From Flavobacterium sp. (GTDB lineage: Bacteria; Bacteroidota; Bacteroidia; Flavobacteriales; Flavobacteriaceae), in NCBI GenBank assembly GCA_030591585.1, contig JAUVAS010000017.1, positions 1-40,057 on the forward strand: a DNA stretch of 40,057 bases, given 5' to 3'. Shown in pieces: positions 27,007 through 35,869 of this stretch. Made by a program: the position numbers and the translations under genes. Every line of letters begins with the position of its first letter. Within the stretch, counting starts at the first letter, position 1. The notes beneath the pieces are model-generated. The model saw only the letters and a program-made list of their open reading frames with translations. It had not been told where the DNA came from and did not search any database.

Positions 27007-27960
27007 ATGTCAGACGTAGCAGCAATCAATCAACTAGTTTTAAAATACAACGACTTACGACAAGAAATTAAAAAAATAATTGTCGGTCAAGATGAAGTTG
27101 TAGAACAAGTGTTATTGGCAATTTTCTCTGGAGGTCATGCCTTATTGATTGGTGTTCCAGGGTTGGCTAAAACATTGTTGGTGCATACAGTGGCTGAAGC
27201 GTTAGGATTAAATTTTAAAAGAATTCAGTTTACACCAGATTTAATGCCGAGTGATATTTTAGGTGCTGAAATATTAGACGAAAACAGGCAATTTAAGTTT
27301 ATAAAAGGACCTATTTTTTCTAATATTATTTTGGCAGATGAAATAAACAGAACACCGCCTAAAACACAAGCAGCGTTACTAGAAGCAATGCAAGAAAGAT
27401 CTGTTACCATTGCTGGGAATAATTATAAATTAGACAAACCCTATTTTATTTTAGCCACTCAAAACCCAATTGAGCAAGAAGGAACTTATCCATTACCCGA
27501 AGCACAATTAGACCGTTTTATGTTTGCTATTAATTTAGAGTATCCTTCTTTTAATGAAGAAGTAGATATTGTAAAAACCACTACAGTAGGAGCGAATCCG
27601 GTAATTAATGCATTATTTACTGCAGAAGAAATTATTGGCTATCAACAACTAATTCAAAAAATACCAGTGGCAGATAATGTGATAGAATATGCAGTTACTT
27701 TAGTAGGAAAAACCAGACCTAAAAGCTCAGCTGCTCCAGAAATTGTAAAAAAATACATTGATTGGGGAGCAGGACCACGGGCTTCGCAAAACTTGATTTT
27801 AAGTGCAAAAACCTATGCGGCATTAAATGGTAAATTTTCTCCAGATATCGAGGACGTTCAAAAAGTAGCTATGGGAATATTGCGTCACAGATTAATTAAA
27901 AACTACAAAGCCGAAGCCGAAGGACTAAGTACCGAAGATATTATTAAAAGTCTTTATTAA
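27007..27960 (+). CDS. MoxR-family AAA+ ATPase, 317 aa
   Basis: This cytosolic ATPase has Walker A GVPGLAKT (49-56), Walker B IILADEIN (107-114, D111/E112), sensor LATQNPIEQEGTYPLPEAQL and the MoxR C-terminal lid. MoxR proteins act as chaperones for protein assembly, usually beside DUF58 and von Willebrand factor A genes (Bat-type clusters). None of those partners follows here; aconitase does, after a promoter. It begins three bases after the SurA-like gene, so it ends that operon and its target may be envelope proteins. That link is inferred from position only. Confidence 0.92.
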   Translation: MSDVAAINQLVLKYNDLRQEIKKIIVGQDEVVEQVLLAIFSGGHALLIGVPGLAKTLLVHTVAEALGLNFKRIQFTPDLMPSDILGAEILDENRQFKFIKGPIFSNIILADEINRTPPKTQAALLEAMQERSVTIAGNNYKLDKPYFILATQNPIEQEGTYPLPEAQLDRFMFAINLEYPSFNEEVDIVKTTTVGANPVINALFTAEEIIGYQQLIQKIPVADNVIEYAVTLVGKTRPKSSAAPEIVKKYIDWGAGPRASQNLILSAKTYAALNGKFSPDIEDVQKVAMGILRHRLIKNYKAEAEGLSTEDIIKSLY

Positions 27961-28086
27961 TTCGAATCTCTAAAATTACATAATTCTTATTTATTTGCCC
28001 GAAATATTCCTATTTCGATAAGTTAAATTCAATAAATACGGAATATTGATAAATATTATTCAGTAATACCGCTATATCCTTCAATA

Positions 28087-28118
28087 TTTGCTAATATCTT
28101 TCAAATTTTGTAATTTCG
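28087..28118 (+). promoter_or_regulatory. Promoter for aconitase
   Basis: TTTG at 28087-28090 and TAATTTCG at 28111-28118 (one mismatch to TAnnTTTG) are 20 bases apart. The ATG lies 49 bases downstream. The 207-base gap upstream also holds an AATATTCC/GGAATATT inverted repeat (28003-28010, 28040-28047). Confidence 0.55.
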
Positions 28119-28167
28119 CAGTTAAGTTCAAAAAATCTAATTTCTTCAAATTATAAAACATACAGTT

Positions 28168-30429
28168 ATGGCATTCGATATTCAAATGATTAAAAAAGTG
28201 TACTCTCAAATGGTAGAGCGTGTAGACAAAGCACGTGAGATTTCAGGGAACCCTTTAACCCTTTCAGAAAAAATATTATATTCTCATTTATGGGATAGTA
28301 ATGCAAATAAGGTATTTACAAGAGGAAAGGATTATGTAGATTTTGCTCCAGATAGAATCGCCTGTCAAGATGCAACAGCACAGATGGCATTGCTTCAGTT
28401 TATGCAAGCAGGAAAGGATAAGGTAGCGGTGCCTACAACGGTACATTGTGACCACTTAATACAAGCAAGAGTTGGAGCGGATAAAGATTTACAAGCTGCT
28501 CTAAATAATAGTAACGAAGTATTCAATTTTTTAGAATCTGTTTCAAATAAATACGGAATTGGTTTCTGGAAACCAGGAGCAGGAATCATCCACCAAGTAG
28601 TATTAGAAAATTATGCATTCCCTGGCGGAATGATGATAGGTACAGATTCACATACTGTAAATGCTGGAGGATTAGGAATGATTGCTATTGGAGTTGGAGG
28701 AGCAGATGCAGTAGATGTAATGGCAGGAATGCCTTGGGAATTAAAATTTCCAAAATTAATTGGAGTGAAGTTAACTGGAAATGTTTCAGGATGGACCGCT
28801 CCAAAAGATGTGATTTTAAAAGTTGCAGGAATTGTAACTGCAAAAGGAGGAACAGGCGCTATTGTAGAATATTTTGGTGAAGGTGCTATTGCATTATCCT
28901 GTACAGGTAAAGGAACCATTTGTAATATGGGTGCCGAAATTGGTGCAACCACTTCTACTTTTGGCTATGACGATTCAATGGAGCGTTATTTAAGAGCAAC
29001 TGACAGAAATGATATTGCTGATGCTGCAAACGAAATAAAAGAGTATTTAACAGGAGACCCTGAAGTGTATGCAAATCCAGAGCAATATTTTGATCAAGTT
29101 ATCGAAATTGATTTAACTACATTACTTCCACATATCAATGGACCATTTACACCAGATTTAGCTACCAAAGTAGGAGAGATGAATGCAAAAGCTACTAAAA
29201 ATGATTGGCCATTAGATGTAGAATGGGGACTGATAGGTTCTTGTACAAACTCCTCTTACGAAGATTTGTCGAGAGCGGCTTCCATAGCACAGCAAGCAAT
29301 TGATAAAGGAATTAAAATGAAATCAGAATTAGGAATCAATCCTGGCTCTGAGCAAGTTCGCTTTACCGCAGCTCGCGACGGGATTTTGGAAGTATTCGAA
29401 AATCTAGATGCTAAAATATTTACCAATGCCTGTGGACCTTGTATTGGGCAATGGGCAAGACCTGACGCAGAAAAAGAAGATAAGAATACGATTATTCATT
29501 CTTTTAACCGAAACTTTGCAAAAAGGGCAGATGGTAATCCTAATACTCACGCCTTTGTTGCTTCGCCAGAAATGGTAATGGCCATAACATTGTCTGGGCG
29601 ATTGGATTTTAATCCATTAACAGATACCTTAAAAACCGAAAGTGGAGAAGAAGTTTTATTAGATGAACCAACAGGATGGGAATTACCACCCAATGGTTTT
29701 TCGGTAGATGATAATGGGTATATAGAACCTATAGAAGACGGAAGTGGAGTAAATGTTGTGGTAAGTCCAGTTTCAGAAAGATTACAATTATTAACACCTT
29801 TTATTCCTTTAGGGAATAAAATTGAAGGTGCAAAACTATTAATTAAAGCTCACGGAAAATGTACCACTGATCATATCTCTATGGCGGGACCTTGGTTGCG
29901 TTTTAGAGGACATTTAGATAATATTTCTAACAACTGTCTAATTGGTGCAGTCAATGCCTTTAATATGAAAACCAACTTTGTAAAAAGTCAGTTGGATGGT
30001 GAGTACGATGCTGTTCCAAAAACAGCTCGTGCTTATAAAGAAGCAGGAGTACTAACTATGGTTGTTGGGGATCATAATTACGGAGAAGGTTCTTCTAGAG
30101 AACATGCTGCTATGGAACCTCGTTTTCTAGGTGTAGCTGCTGTTTTGGTAAAATCGTTTGCAAGAATTCACGAAACCAACCTTAAAAAACAAGGAATGTT
30201 AGGATTGACATTTGTAAATGAAAGTGATTACGATCTTATACAAGAAGACGATACCTTTAACTTTACAGATTTAAATGAATTTACACCTGGAAAACCATTA
30301 GCGATTGAAGTTGTTCATACAGATGGGAGTAAAAACATTATTATGGCAAATCATACTTATAACGATTCACAAATTGAGTGGTATGATGAAGGATCTGCTT
30401 TAAACTTGATTAAGAAACAAAACGGATAG
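28168..30429 (+). CDS. Aconitate hydratase, mitochondrial-type (753 aa)
   Basis: Aconitase isomerises citrate to isocitrate in the TCA cycle using a [4Fe-4S] cluster. The cluster cysteines are visible: GSCTNSS (C359) and ACGPCIGQW (C422, C425). [11 protein letters not shown] (158-168) and the C-terminal swivel domain with [13 protein letters not shown] complete the pattern. The length and sequence fit the mitochondrial ACO2-like class rather than E. coli AcnB. It has its own promoter after moxR. An epimerase gene follows after 18 bases and is probably co-transcribed. SucC (38.6 kb) is the other TCA enzyme in this window. Confidence 0.95.
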   Translation: MAFDIQMIKKVYSQMVERVDKAREISGNPLTLSEKILYSHLWDSNANKVFTRGKDYVDFAPDRIACQDATAQMALLQFMQAGKDKVAVPTTVHCDHLIQARVGADKDLQAALNNSNEVFNFLESVSNKYGIGFWKPGAGIIHQVVLENYAFPGGMMIGTDSHTVNAGGLGMIAIGVGGADAVDVMAGMPWELKFPKLIGVKLTGNVSGWTAPKDVILKVAGIVTAKGGTGAIVEYFGEGAIALSCTGKGTICNMGAEIGATTSTFGYDDSMERYLRATDRNDIADAANEIKEYLTGDPEVYANPEQYFDQVIEIDLTTLLPHINGPFTPDLATKVGEMNAKATKNDWPLDVEWGLIGSCTNSSYEDLSRAASIAQQAIDKGIKMKSELGINPGSEQVRFTAARDGILEVFENLDAKIFTNACGPCIGQWARPDAEKEDKNTIIHSFNRNFAKRADGNPNTHAFVASPEMVMAITLSGRLDFNPLTDTLKTESGEEVLLDEPTGWELPPNGFSVDDNGYIEPIEDGSGVNVVVSPVSERLQLLTPFIPLGNKIEGAKLLIKAHGKCTTDHISMAGPWLRFRGHLDNISNNCLIGAVNAFNMKTNFVKSQLDGEYDAVPKTARAYKEAGVLTMVVGDHNYGEGSSREHAAMEPRFLGVAAVLVKSFARIHETNLKKQGMLGLTFVNESDYDLIQEDDTFNFTDLNEFTPGKPLAIEVVHTDGSKNIIMANHTYNDSQIEWYDEGSALNLIKKQNG

Positions 30430-30447
30430 TTTTTTACTTTTATTTCA

Positions 30448-31389
30448 ATGAAAATCAAATCCATATTAATTATTGGAGGCACCCGTTTTGTGGGTAGGAT
30501 TGTTATTGAAAAATTACTAAAAGAAAAGACAGACTGTAAGATTACTGTTTTTAACCGCGGAATTACCAACAAGTCTCTGTTTCAGGAAGAAAAAGCTATC
30601 GACTTTATTTATGGAGATCGAGAATCGAAAGATATAGAGCAATTATTTAGCAGAAAATGGGATGTGGTTATTGACTTTATGGGTTATTTTCCAGATTCTT
30701 TAGCATATTTGTTAAGTAACATTAATCAGAATATAGGGAGGTATATATTTATTTCTACTATATCTGTTTATGACTTAGAAAATCCATCTTCCATTCCCAT
30801 AACAGAAAATGGGAGACTATTAAACTGGAAAACCAAAGACAGAACAGATAGCTCTTGGGAATCCTACGGACAGCGTAAAGTAGCCTGTGAAGAGGAAATT
30901 CAAAAGGTAAACGATTTGGATTTTATAATACTCCGACCTTCATTAATTTATGGTAAGTACGACTATACAGACCGTTTTTATTATTGGTTATATAGAATTA
31001 AATATGAAAAAGAATTAGAGACTCCAGAAGACTTTAATAAACTTATTACCTATACATTCTCTGAAGATTTTGCAAATGTTATTATTCAGTTTATAGAAGC
31101 TGCCCATAGTGAGAGTGTATATAATGTTATAACTCATACTCCCAAAAGCCTAACGAAACTATTGAATGATACTAACCGATTATTGAAATCTTCTTGTGAA
31201 ATCCTTCCAGTTTTAAAAGCTACAGATGATTTTGAAACCCCTCTTTGGTTTCCTCAAGAATGTCTAGAAATATCTTCAATAAGATTGCATAATGAGTTTG
31301 AGCTTAATTTTTATTCATTAGAAGACTCGTTGAGAAGAACCCTGAGCTATGCCGATGCTATAAATTGGCCAAAACCAAATTTATTATAA
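30448..31389 (+). CDS. NAD-dependent epimerase/dehydratase family protein, 313 aa
   Basis: An extended-SDR Rossmann start, LIIGGTRFVGR (8-17), binds NAD(P). SYGQRKVACE carries the YxxxK pair expected at the active site, and IFISTISVYD corresponds to the catalytic Ser/Thr region. RPSLIYGKYDYTDRF is typical of this family. The family acts on nucleotide sugars or related metabolites, and some members bind RNA; nothing here identifies the substrate. It starts 18 bases after the aconitase stop, so it may ride on the same transcript. Confidence 0.82.
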   Translation: MKIKSILIIGGTRFVGRIVIEKLLKEKTDCKITVFNRGITNKSLFQEEKAIDFIYGDRESKDIEQLFSRKWDVVIDFMGYFPDSLAYLLSNINQNIGRYIFISTISVYDLENPSSIPITENGRLLNWKTKDRTDSSWESYGQRKVACEEEIQKVNDLDFIILRPSLIYGKYDYTDRFYYWLYRIKYEKELETPEDFNKLITYTFSEDFANVIIQFIEAAHSESVYNVITHTPKSLTKLLNDTNRLLKSSCEILPVLKATDDFETPLWFPQECLEISSIRLHNEFELNFYSLEDSLRRTLSYADAINWPKPNLL

Positions 31390-31580
31390 TACAGTAACAG
31401 GAGAAATTACTATAACAATCAATAAAACCTATGAGTATATTGACTTAGAGGTAAATTAAAATTAATTATATTTTTTTTTAAGCGGATGATTTTAATTTAA
31501 GACTGTACTTAAATAAGCGTCTTGATTGAAAAAGTATTCTTGTTCATCGTATCTTAGCTAAAATATAATATCATACTAAT

Positions 31581-33305
31581 ATGAGGAGTTTCTTTTTTTC
31601 ATTTTTCATTTTTATTACTACTATTTCCTTTGCTCAAAAAGATAAGACAGAGTTGATCAAAGCTCAGTTACAAATTGAAAAATTTAGTGATGTGTTTTTT
31701 AAAATTCCTATTAAGGATAAATTTGAAATACAGAATCTACCTAAATATTTTTCCATTGTTAATTATCAAATAGACAGTGGTTCAGTGTATTCATACGTTC
31801 ATAAGTCAAAATTTAATGACCTCTTAAAACTTCAAATTCCATTCGAAGTGATTTCTAGAGAAATAAACACAAAAGCATTGACAATGGCAGATACAGTCGC
31901 TGAGATGGCTAACTGGGATAGGTATCCAACCTATGAAGTTTATATACACATGATGTATGATTTTGCTGTTAATTACCCAGATATTTCAAGATTAGAAACA
32001 ATAGGATATTCACAAAATGGAAAAGAGATTTTAGTATTAAAAATAACTGACAACCCAGATGAGGATGAAAATGAACCTGAGTTTTTATATACAGGACAAA
32101 TGCATGGTAATGAAATCCCCTCATTTGTACTTTTATTAAGATTAACAGACTATTTATTATCTAATTACGGTACAAATTCGCAAGTAGCGGATCTTATAAA
32201 TAACGTAGAAATTTGGATCAATCCATTGGCAAACCCAGATGGTACTTATCAAGGAGGAAATCATACAGTATCGGAAGCTAGTCGCTATTTTTTAAATGGT
32301 GTTGATCCAAATAGAAATTTTCCAGCACCAAATGATGAACATCCAGATGGAAATTCATGGGCACAAGAAACTGTAGATATGATGACGTTTGCAGATTCAC
32401 ATAACATCGTATTGTCTGCAAATATTCATACTGGGGCAGAAGTAGTTAATTATCCTTGGGACACATGGACAAGTTCTGAAAGAACACATGTTGATGTTGA
32501 TTGGTGGCAGTTTGTTTCTTATGAATATGCTAATACGGTTTTCGCTAATAGTTTAGGGGATTATTTTACTGATGTATCCCCGGATGGTATTACAGAAGGT
32601 GGTGATTGGTATGTTATTTTTGGTGGACGCCAGGATTATATGACATATTTTAAACAGGCTAGAGAATTTACTTTAGAATTGTCAAGTATTTCTTCTTTAG
32701 ATGTTAATGAATTGCCATCCCGTTGGGATTATAATTATAATTCTTTCTTGCTATATATGAAGCAATCACTTTATGGCATTAGAGGAATAATTACGGATTC
32801 ATCTACTGGTAACCCTATTGAGGCAAAAGTAGAGGTTGCAGAACATGATGATGATAATTCGTTTGTATTTAGTTCTTTGCCTATAGGGAATTATCATCGT
32901 TTAATTTATGAAGGAAATTATGATGTAACCTATTCAAAACTTGGATATATTTCACAGACCATTTCTAATATTGGTGTATCTAATTTTACGACTATAATTC
33001 AAGATATTGCTTTAGTTCCTGATGTTCTTGGTGTTGATGATAGTACTTTTTCAGAAAGTATTTTAGTAGCCCCTAATCCAGTTACTGATGGAAAAACCTT
33101 CATTACTTTTAATTTACCTCTTTCTAATGTTTCTATTTCAATGTATGATTGTTTAGGTAGAAAAGTATATGAAAATGATGTAAAGGGTATTGAAGAAGGA
33201 AATCAAATAAAGATAGAATTAGATAAAAAAATAACAAAAGGAGTTTATATAATTCATATTAAATCTCATAAAGGAATTGCTGTAAAACGGATAATTAAAC
33301 AGTAA
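31581..33305 (+). CDS. Secreted M14 zinc carboxypeptidase with T9SS sorting domain, 574 aa
   Basis: A signal peptide (1-19) and an N-terminal propeptide (about 20-105) precede an M14 domain. The zinc ligands are HGNE (H175, E178) and H283 in NIHTGAEVVNYPWD. PNRNF (243-247) and catalytic E366 in TLELSS are also seen. A carboxypeptidase-regulatory domain (about 398-480) follows. The final 85 residues, starting LVAPNPVTDG and including MYDCLGRKVYENDV and KGVYIIHIKS, form a type A T9SS sorting tail, so the protein is exported through the type IX system and probably attached or released at the surface. It likely digests external peptides. The promoter is weak (TATCTTAG at 31550-31557). Confidence 0.93.
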   Translation: MRSFFFSFFIFITTISFAQKDKTELIKAQLQIEKFSDVFFKIPIKDKFEIQNLPKYFSIVNYQIDSGSVYSYVHKSKFNDLLKLQIPFEVISREINTKALTMADTVAEMANWDRYPTYEVYIHMMYDFAVNYPDISRLETIGYSQNGKEILVLKITDNPDEDENEPEFLYTGQMHGNEIPSFVLLLRLTDYLLSNYGTNSQVADLINNVEIWINPLANPDGTYQGGNHTVSEASRYFLNGVDPNRNFPAPNDEHPDGNSWAQETVDMMTFADSHNIVLSANIHTGAEVVNYPWDTWTSSERTHVDVDWWQFVSYEYANTVFANSLGDYFTDVSPDGITEGGDWYVIFGGRQDYMTYFKQAREFTLELSSISSLDVNELPSRWDYNYNSFLLYMKQSLYGIRGIITDSSTGNPIEAKVEVAEHDDDNSFVFSSLPIGNYHRLIYEGNYDVTYSKLGYISQTISNIGVSNFTTIIQDIALVPDVLGVDDSTFSESILVAPNPVTDGKTFITFNLPLSNVSISMYDCLGRKVYENDVKGIEEGNQIKIELDKKITKGVYIIHIKSHKGIAVKRIIKQ

Positions 33306-33518
33306 TAAATTTACTGTATCGTCCTAAAATACGGCTACAGGTTAAAAAATTATGCTGCATTATTATACCATATTCAGTGTTTTAAAGCCTAAAGATAGGT
33401 GTAATCTTATTTCATTTACAATTTGATTACACTTTTTGATACTCTTTAATCAATCCTATTATTTACTACATTTTTATTATGCAAGTCTAAAGGAATTATA
33501 GGTGGTGTTAGACTTTCG
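33306..33518. other. Gap with several imperfect hairpins, possible mobile-element scar
   Basis: Three inverted repeats lie here: an imperfect CTGTA/TACAG hairpin near 33315-33341, GTGTAATC/GATTACAC at 33399-33406 and 33425-33432, and AAGTCTAA/TTAGACTT at 33483-33490 and 33508-33515. No coding frame was found. The density of repeats at the edge of the two-gene insert is suggestive of past rearrangement. Confidence 0.4.
33397..33437 (+). terminator. Weak candidate terminator after the T9SS peptidase
   Basis: GTGTAATC pairs with GATTACAC over an 18-base loop, followed by TTTTT at 33433-33437. The long loop lowers confidence. Confidence 0.4.
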
Positions 33519-34019
33519 TTATTTTTCATTTACTTTTTCCTTTATTCTGTTTAGTATTCTCTCTTCAAACTCTTTTTTTACAGGTGTGTTTTTCCACCAA
33601 AAAATACTTTCGTTTACATTTCTCCAATTTCCTAAAGTCAGTCCATTGTTTATACCAGCGAAAGCAAAATAAGTTGTTGACTTTGTATTTGGTCTAGTCC
33701 AAGTTTTAATTATCTGATTTTTGTCAGGATAGTAGAAGTAAAATGAATACCAAAATTCTTTTTCATTTCTTTTTCCGTCTTTTAAAATTACTTTCCCTCC
33801 GTTTGGAATATAAATTTCTTTTGTTAGGCTTAGTTCTGGATTATCCCTTTTAAAGTCCTCTATTATTTTAATTAAAGTTTCTTCGGGAATATCAAATTCA
33901 TATATTTCTGCTCTTGGATAACTTCCTGGCGCAAAATTCCAACCAAAAACATAAAGAATAAGAGAGATGATTATAAAAAACGATGCTAATTTGATTATTC
34001 TATTCTGCATCGTATTCAA
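33519..34019 (-). CDS. Hypothetical membrane-anchored protein, 166 aa
   Basis: I do not recognise the family. An N-terminal helix (about 9-27, LASFFIIISLILYVFGWNF) anchors the protein or acts as an uncleaved signal. The rest is a small soluble domain rich in Tyr, Phe and Trp (EFWYSFYFYYPDKNQI; ESIFWWKNTP). No catalytic motif is visible. The start overlaps the end of the DUF6624 lipoprotein gene by 20 bases, so the two are translationally coupled and probably work at the envelope together. An AAGTCTAA/TTAGACTT hairpin lies just past the stop. Confidence 0.72.
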   Translation of the reverse strand: MNTMQNRIIKLASFFIIISLILYVFGWNFAPGSYPRAEIYEFDIPEETLIKIIEDFKRDNPELSLTKEIYIPNGGKVILKDGKRNEKEFWYSFYFYYPDKNQIIKTWTRPNTKSTTYFAFAGINNGLTLGNWRNVNESIFWWKNTPVKKEFEERILNRIKEKVNEK

Positions 34020-34917
34020 TTTGCAAATTTTTCAACATTAACTTTTTATACATTTTTATAGGCATCATTCCTATTTCCATTCTTCGCATATCAAGATTCA
34101 CTAAATCTTCTGTGTCAAATAATTCAACTGTTTTATTCACAGGGTCAACATTCGAAAATTGCGTTCCGTAAAGTTGTTTTTCACCACTATTTATTTTTAT
34201 TCTATCATATAGATACGCATAACTTTGTCCATCCAAATCTCCATTTTTCACAGCTATTTCAATGTTTTTTAATTGAGATTTTTGCCATTCCTTATCTCTG
34301 TCTGAATGTTGAATCATTAGAAATACACCATGCATAGCATTTTTCCCAACTATTTTTTTGTTTGGAAAACCATATTCTTCAAAAATTTCTTTTAACCTGT
34401 TTCTGTTTTTTTCATCTACAGTTACTAGATCATCTTGAGTTATTTGTGATCTGTCTAAATTGTATTTTAATATTATATCTTCCATAATATTTCTTCTAAC
34501 AGCTTGGTCATCAACATACATTTTTATCAACTCCATTTGCAATTCTCCATTTTCAATATTTTCTATGGATAATTCTTTACAAATTTCTCTCGTTTTCAAA
34601 AACTGTTTTAAACAAATTACCTTTAACTCTTCTTGACTTTGCTCATTTAAAATTTTATCAATTTCTTTTTCTTTTCCAAGTTTATTTTTCACTTCTAATC
34701 CGATTAATAGAAATTTAATATCAATCTGGATTTCTGCATTTAGTAAGGAGTCGAATTGAGATTCTGCGATTTCATTATTATCATCCCAAGAGTTTTCTAT
34801 CATCCTCCAGCTAAGTTTCCATAATTCTATATCTGTCGCTTTGGGATTCGAATTATTATTACAAGAAACAATTGTTATCAATATCAGAAGAAAAATCAAT
34901 AGTTGGTTTATTTTCAT
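34000..34917 (-). CDS. DUF6624-like lipoprotein, 305 aa
   Basis: The lipobox TIVSC (Cys19) marks a lipoprotein. The C-terminal two-thirds carries the pattern I associate with DUF6624. DDQAVRRNI (about 136-144) is followed by NRLKEIFEEYGFPNKKIVGKN, then HGVFLMIQHSDRDKEWQ, and LYDRIKINSGEKQLYGTQF. The function of this family is unknown to me. It is co-directional and overlapping with the small membrane-anchored protein downstream. Both stand against the direction of their neighbours, with long gaps on each side (213 and 282 bases), as expected for an inserted accessory pair. Confidence 0.78.
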   Translation of the reverse strand: MKINQLLIFLLILITIVSCNNNSNPKATDIELWKLSWRMIENSWDDNNEIAESQFDSLLNAEIQIDIKFLLIGLEVKNKLGKEKEIDKILNEQSQEELKVICLKQFLKTREICKELSIENIENGELQMELIKMYVDDQAVRRNIMEDIILKYNLDRSQITQDDLVTVDEKNRNRLKEIFEEYGFPNKKIVGKNAMHGVFLMIQHSDRDKEWQKSQLKNIEIAVKNGDLDGQSYAYLYDRIKINSGEKQLYGTQFSNVDPVNKTVELFDTEDLVNLDMRRMEIGMMPIKMYKKLMLKNLQIEYDAE

Positions 34918-35199
34918 TTCTTTGTTTTTTTATGATGCACAACGTGTTATATCACAATACCCACGCATATTTATCAATCAATAGTACATGATAAAAATAG
35001 TTTTAGCTGCTCGTTATCACTGTTGACTAAGTTACATAAATTTTAAAATACGCTCAACACTACTTCTTTAAATATTATTTTTTTTTCGCGTATTAAATTT
35101 CTAGTTTATAGTGAAGCTTATATCCTTAAGTAATTTTAGAATAAATTTAATAAAATGATACCCTTTAAAGTGTAATTTTACAGAAATACTTAATTCCCT
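34918..35199. other. Gap of 282 bases with an integron-boundary-like motif
   Basis: No coding frame is seen. Minus-strand AACACGTTGTGC (34936-34947) lies about 20 bases before the DUF6624 start codon; its GTTGTGC resembles the GTTRRRY core of an attC site with one mismatch. The rest is AT-rich leader for the DUF6624 gene (minus) and tlpA-like gene (plus), with no firm promoter. Confidence 0.4.
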
Positions 35200-35760
35200 A
35201 TGAATTTTATTAAAAAACAGTGGAGTAACATACTATTTGGAGCTTTTATCGTATTGATGATTATCCCACAAACCAGAATGCCTATTCAGGTTTTTATTCA
35301 GCAATTTGTATCGTTTAGCCCTTCTGAAATAGACAAAAAGGATAGAAATATTCTAACAGAATATCAATGGAATTTAGCTACATTAGCTTCAGAAAAAATT
35401 AACTTAAGTCAATCTGAAGGCAAAGTTGTCCTCATTAACTTTTGGGCTACGTGGTGTCCTCCTTGTGTTGCCGAAATGCCCGAACTTCAAGAATTATATG
35501 ATGCCTACGGTGACCGAGTAGATTTCTATTTTATCACCAACGAAAAACCAGAAACAGTCAACTTCTTTTTAGATAAAAAAGGATACGACCTGCCAGTTTA
35601 TATTCAAATTGAACCATCTCCTAACGTATTGGAATCTTCCTCATTACCCACAACGTATTTAATTTCAAAATCGGGAGAAATCGTGATGCGAAAAACAGGT
35701 GCTGCTAGTTGGAATAGTGATAGCGTTCATGAAGTATTGGATGGATTGCTAGCTGAGTGA
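35200..35760 (+). CDS. TlpA-family thiol-disulfide oxidoreductase, membrane-anchored, 186 aa
   Basis: An N-terminal membrane helix (about 9-24) anchors a thioredoxin-like domain facing the periplasm. The active site is FWATWCPPC (81-89, with C86 and C89), and the cis-Pro loop is SLPTTYLI. TlpA/ResA proteins reduce disulfides, for example during cytochrome c maturation. No cytochrome biogenesis genes are adjacent, though a CxxCH protein lies at 17.5 kb. It converges with the guanine deaminase gene, and the gap between holds repeats. Confidence 0.9.
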   Translation: MNFIKKQWSNILFGAFIVLMIIPQTRMPIQVFIQQFVSFSPSEIDKKDRNILTEYQWNLATLASEKINLSQSEGKVVLINFWATWCPPCVAEMPELQELYDAYGDRVDFYFITNEKPETVNFFLDKKGYDLPVYIQIEPSPNVLESSSLPTTYLISKSGEIVMRKTGAASWNSDSVHEVLDGLLAE

Positions 35761-35775
35761 AAATTTTGAGCTCAA

Positions 35776-35804
35776 CTCTGACAAAGTTTAAAACTTTGTC
35801 AGAG
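35776..35804. repeat. 29-bp near-perfect palindrome (CTCTGACAAAGTTT arms)
   Basis: Fourteen-base perfect arms (35776-35789 and 35791-35804) surround a single A. It lies between two convergent genes and could act as a two-way terminator, but no T run follows. Similar TGACAAAG/CTTTGTCA palindromes occur between genes in other flavobacteria, from memory. Confidence 0.65.
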
Positions 35805-35823
35805 ATTATGAAGGCTCAATAAA

Positions 35824-35860
35824 ATCCGTGATAAATCTGTCTAATCTGTGTTTTTCCGTG
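35824..35860. repeat. Candidate interspersed repeat with CCGTG and AATCTGT units
   Basis: Two CCGTG words (35826-35830 and 35856-35860) bracket two AATCTGT words. This pattern resembles intergenic repeats common in Bacteroidota genomes; a genome-wide search would confirm. Confidence 0.35.
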
Positions 35861-35869
35861 TTCTATTTA

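Noticed and set aside
27007..27960. Bat aerotolerance / MoxR-DUF58-VWA cluster
   Set aside because: Only moxR is present; the next gene is aconitase.
33315..33365. Remnant of an insertion sequence end
   Set aside because: The sequence felt familiar, but there is no transposase fragment, target duplication or matching second end in the window.
33483..33515. AAGTCTAA/TTAGACTT hairpin as a complete attC site
   Set aside because: The arms are only 17 bases apart, far below attC lengths, and no inner box pair is present.
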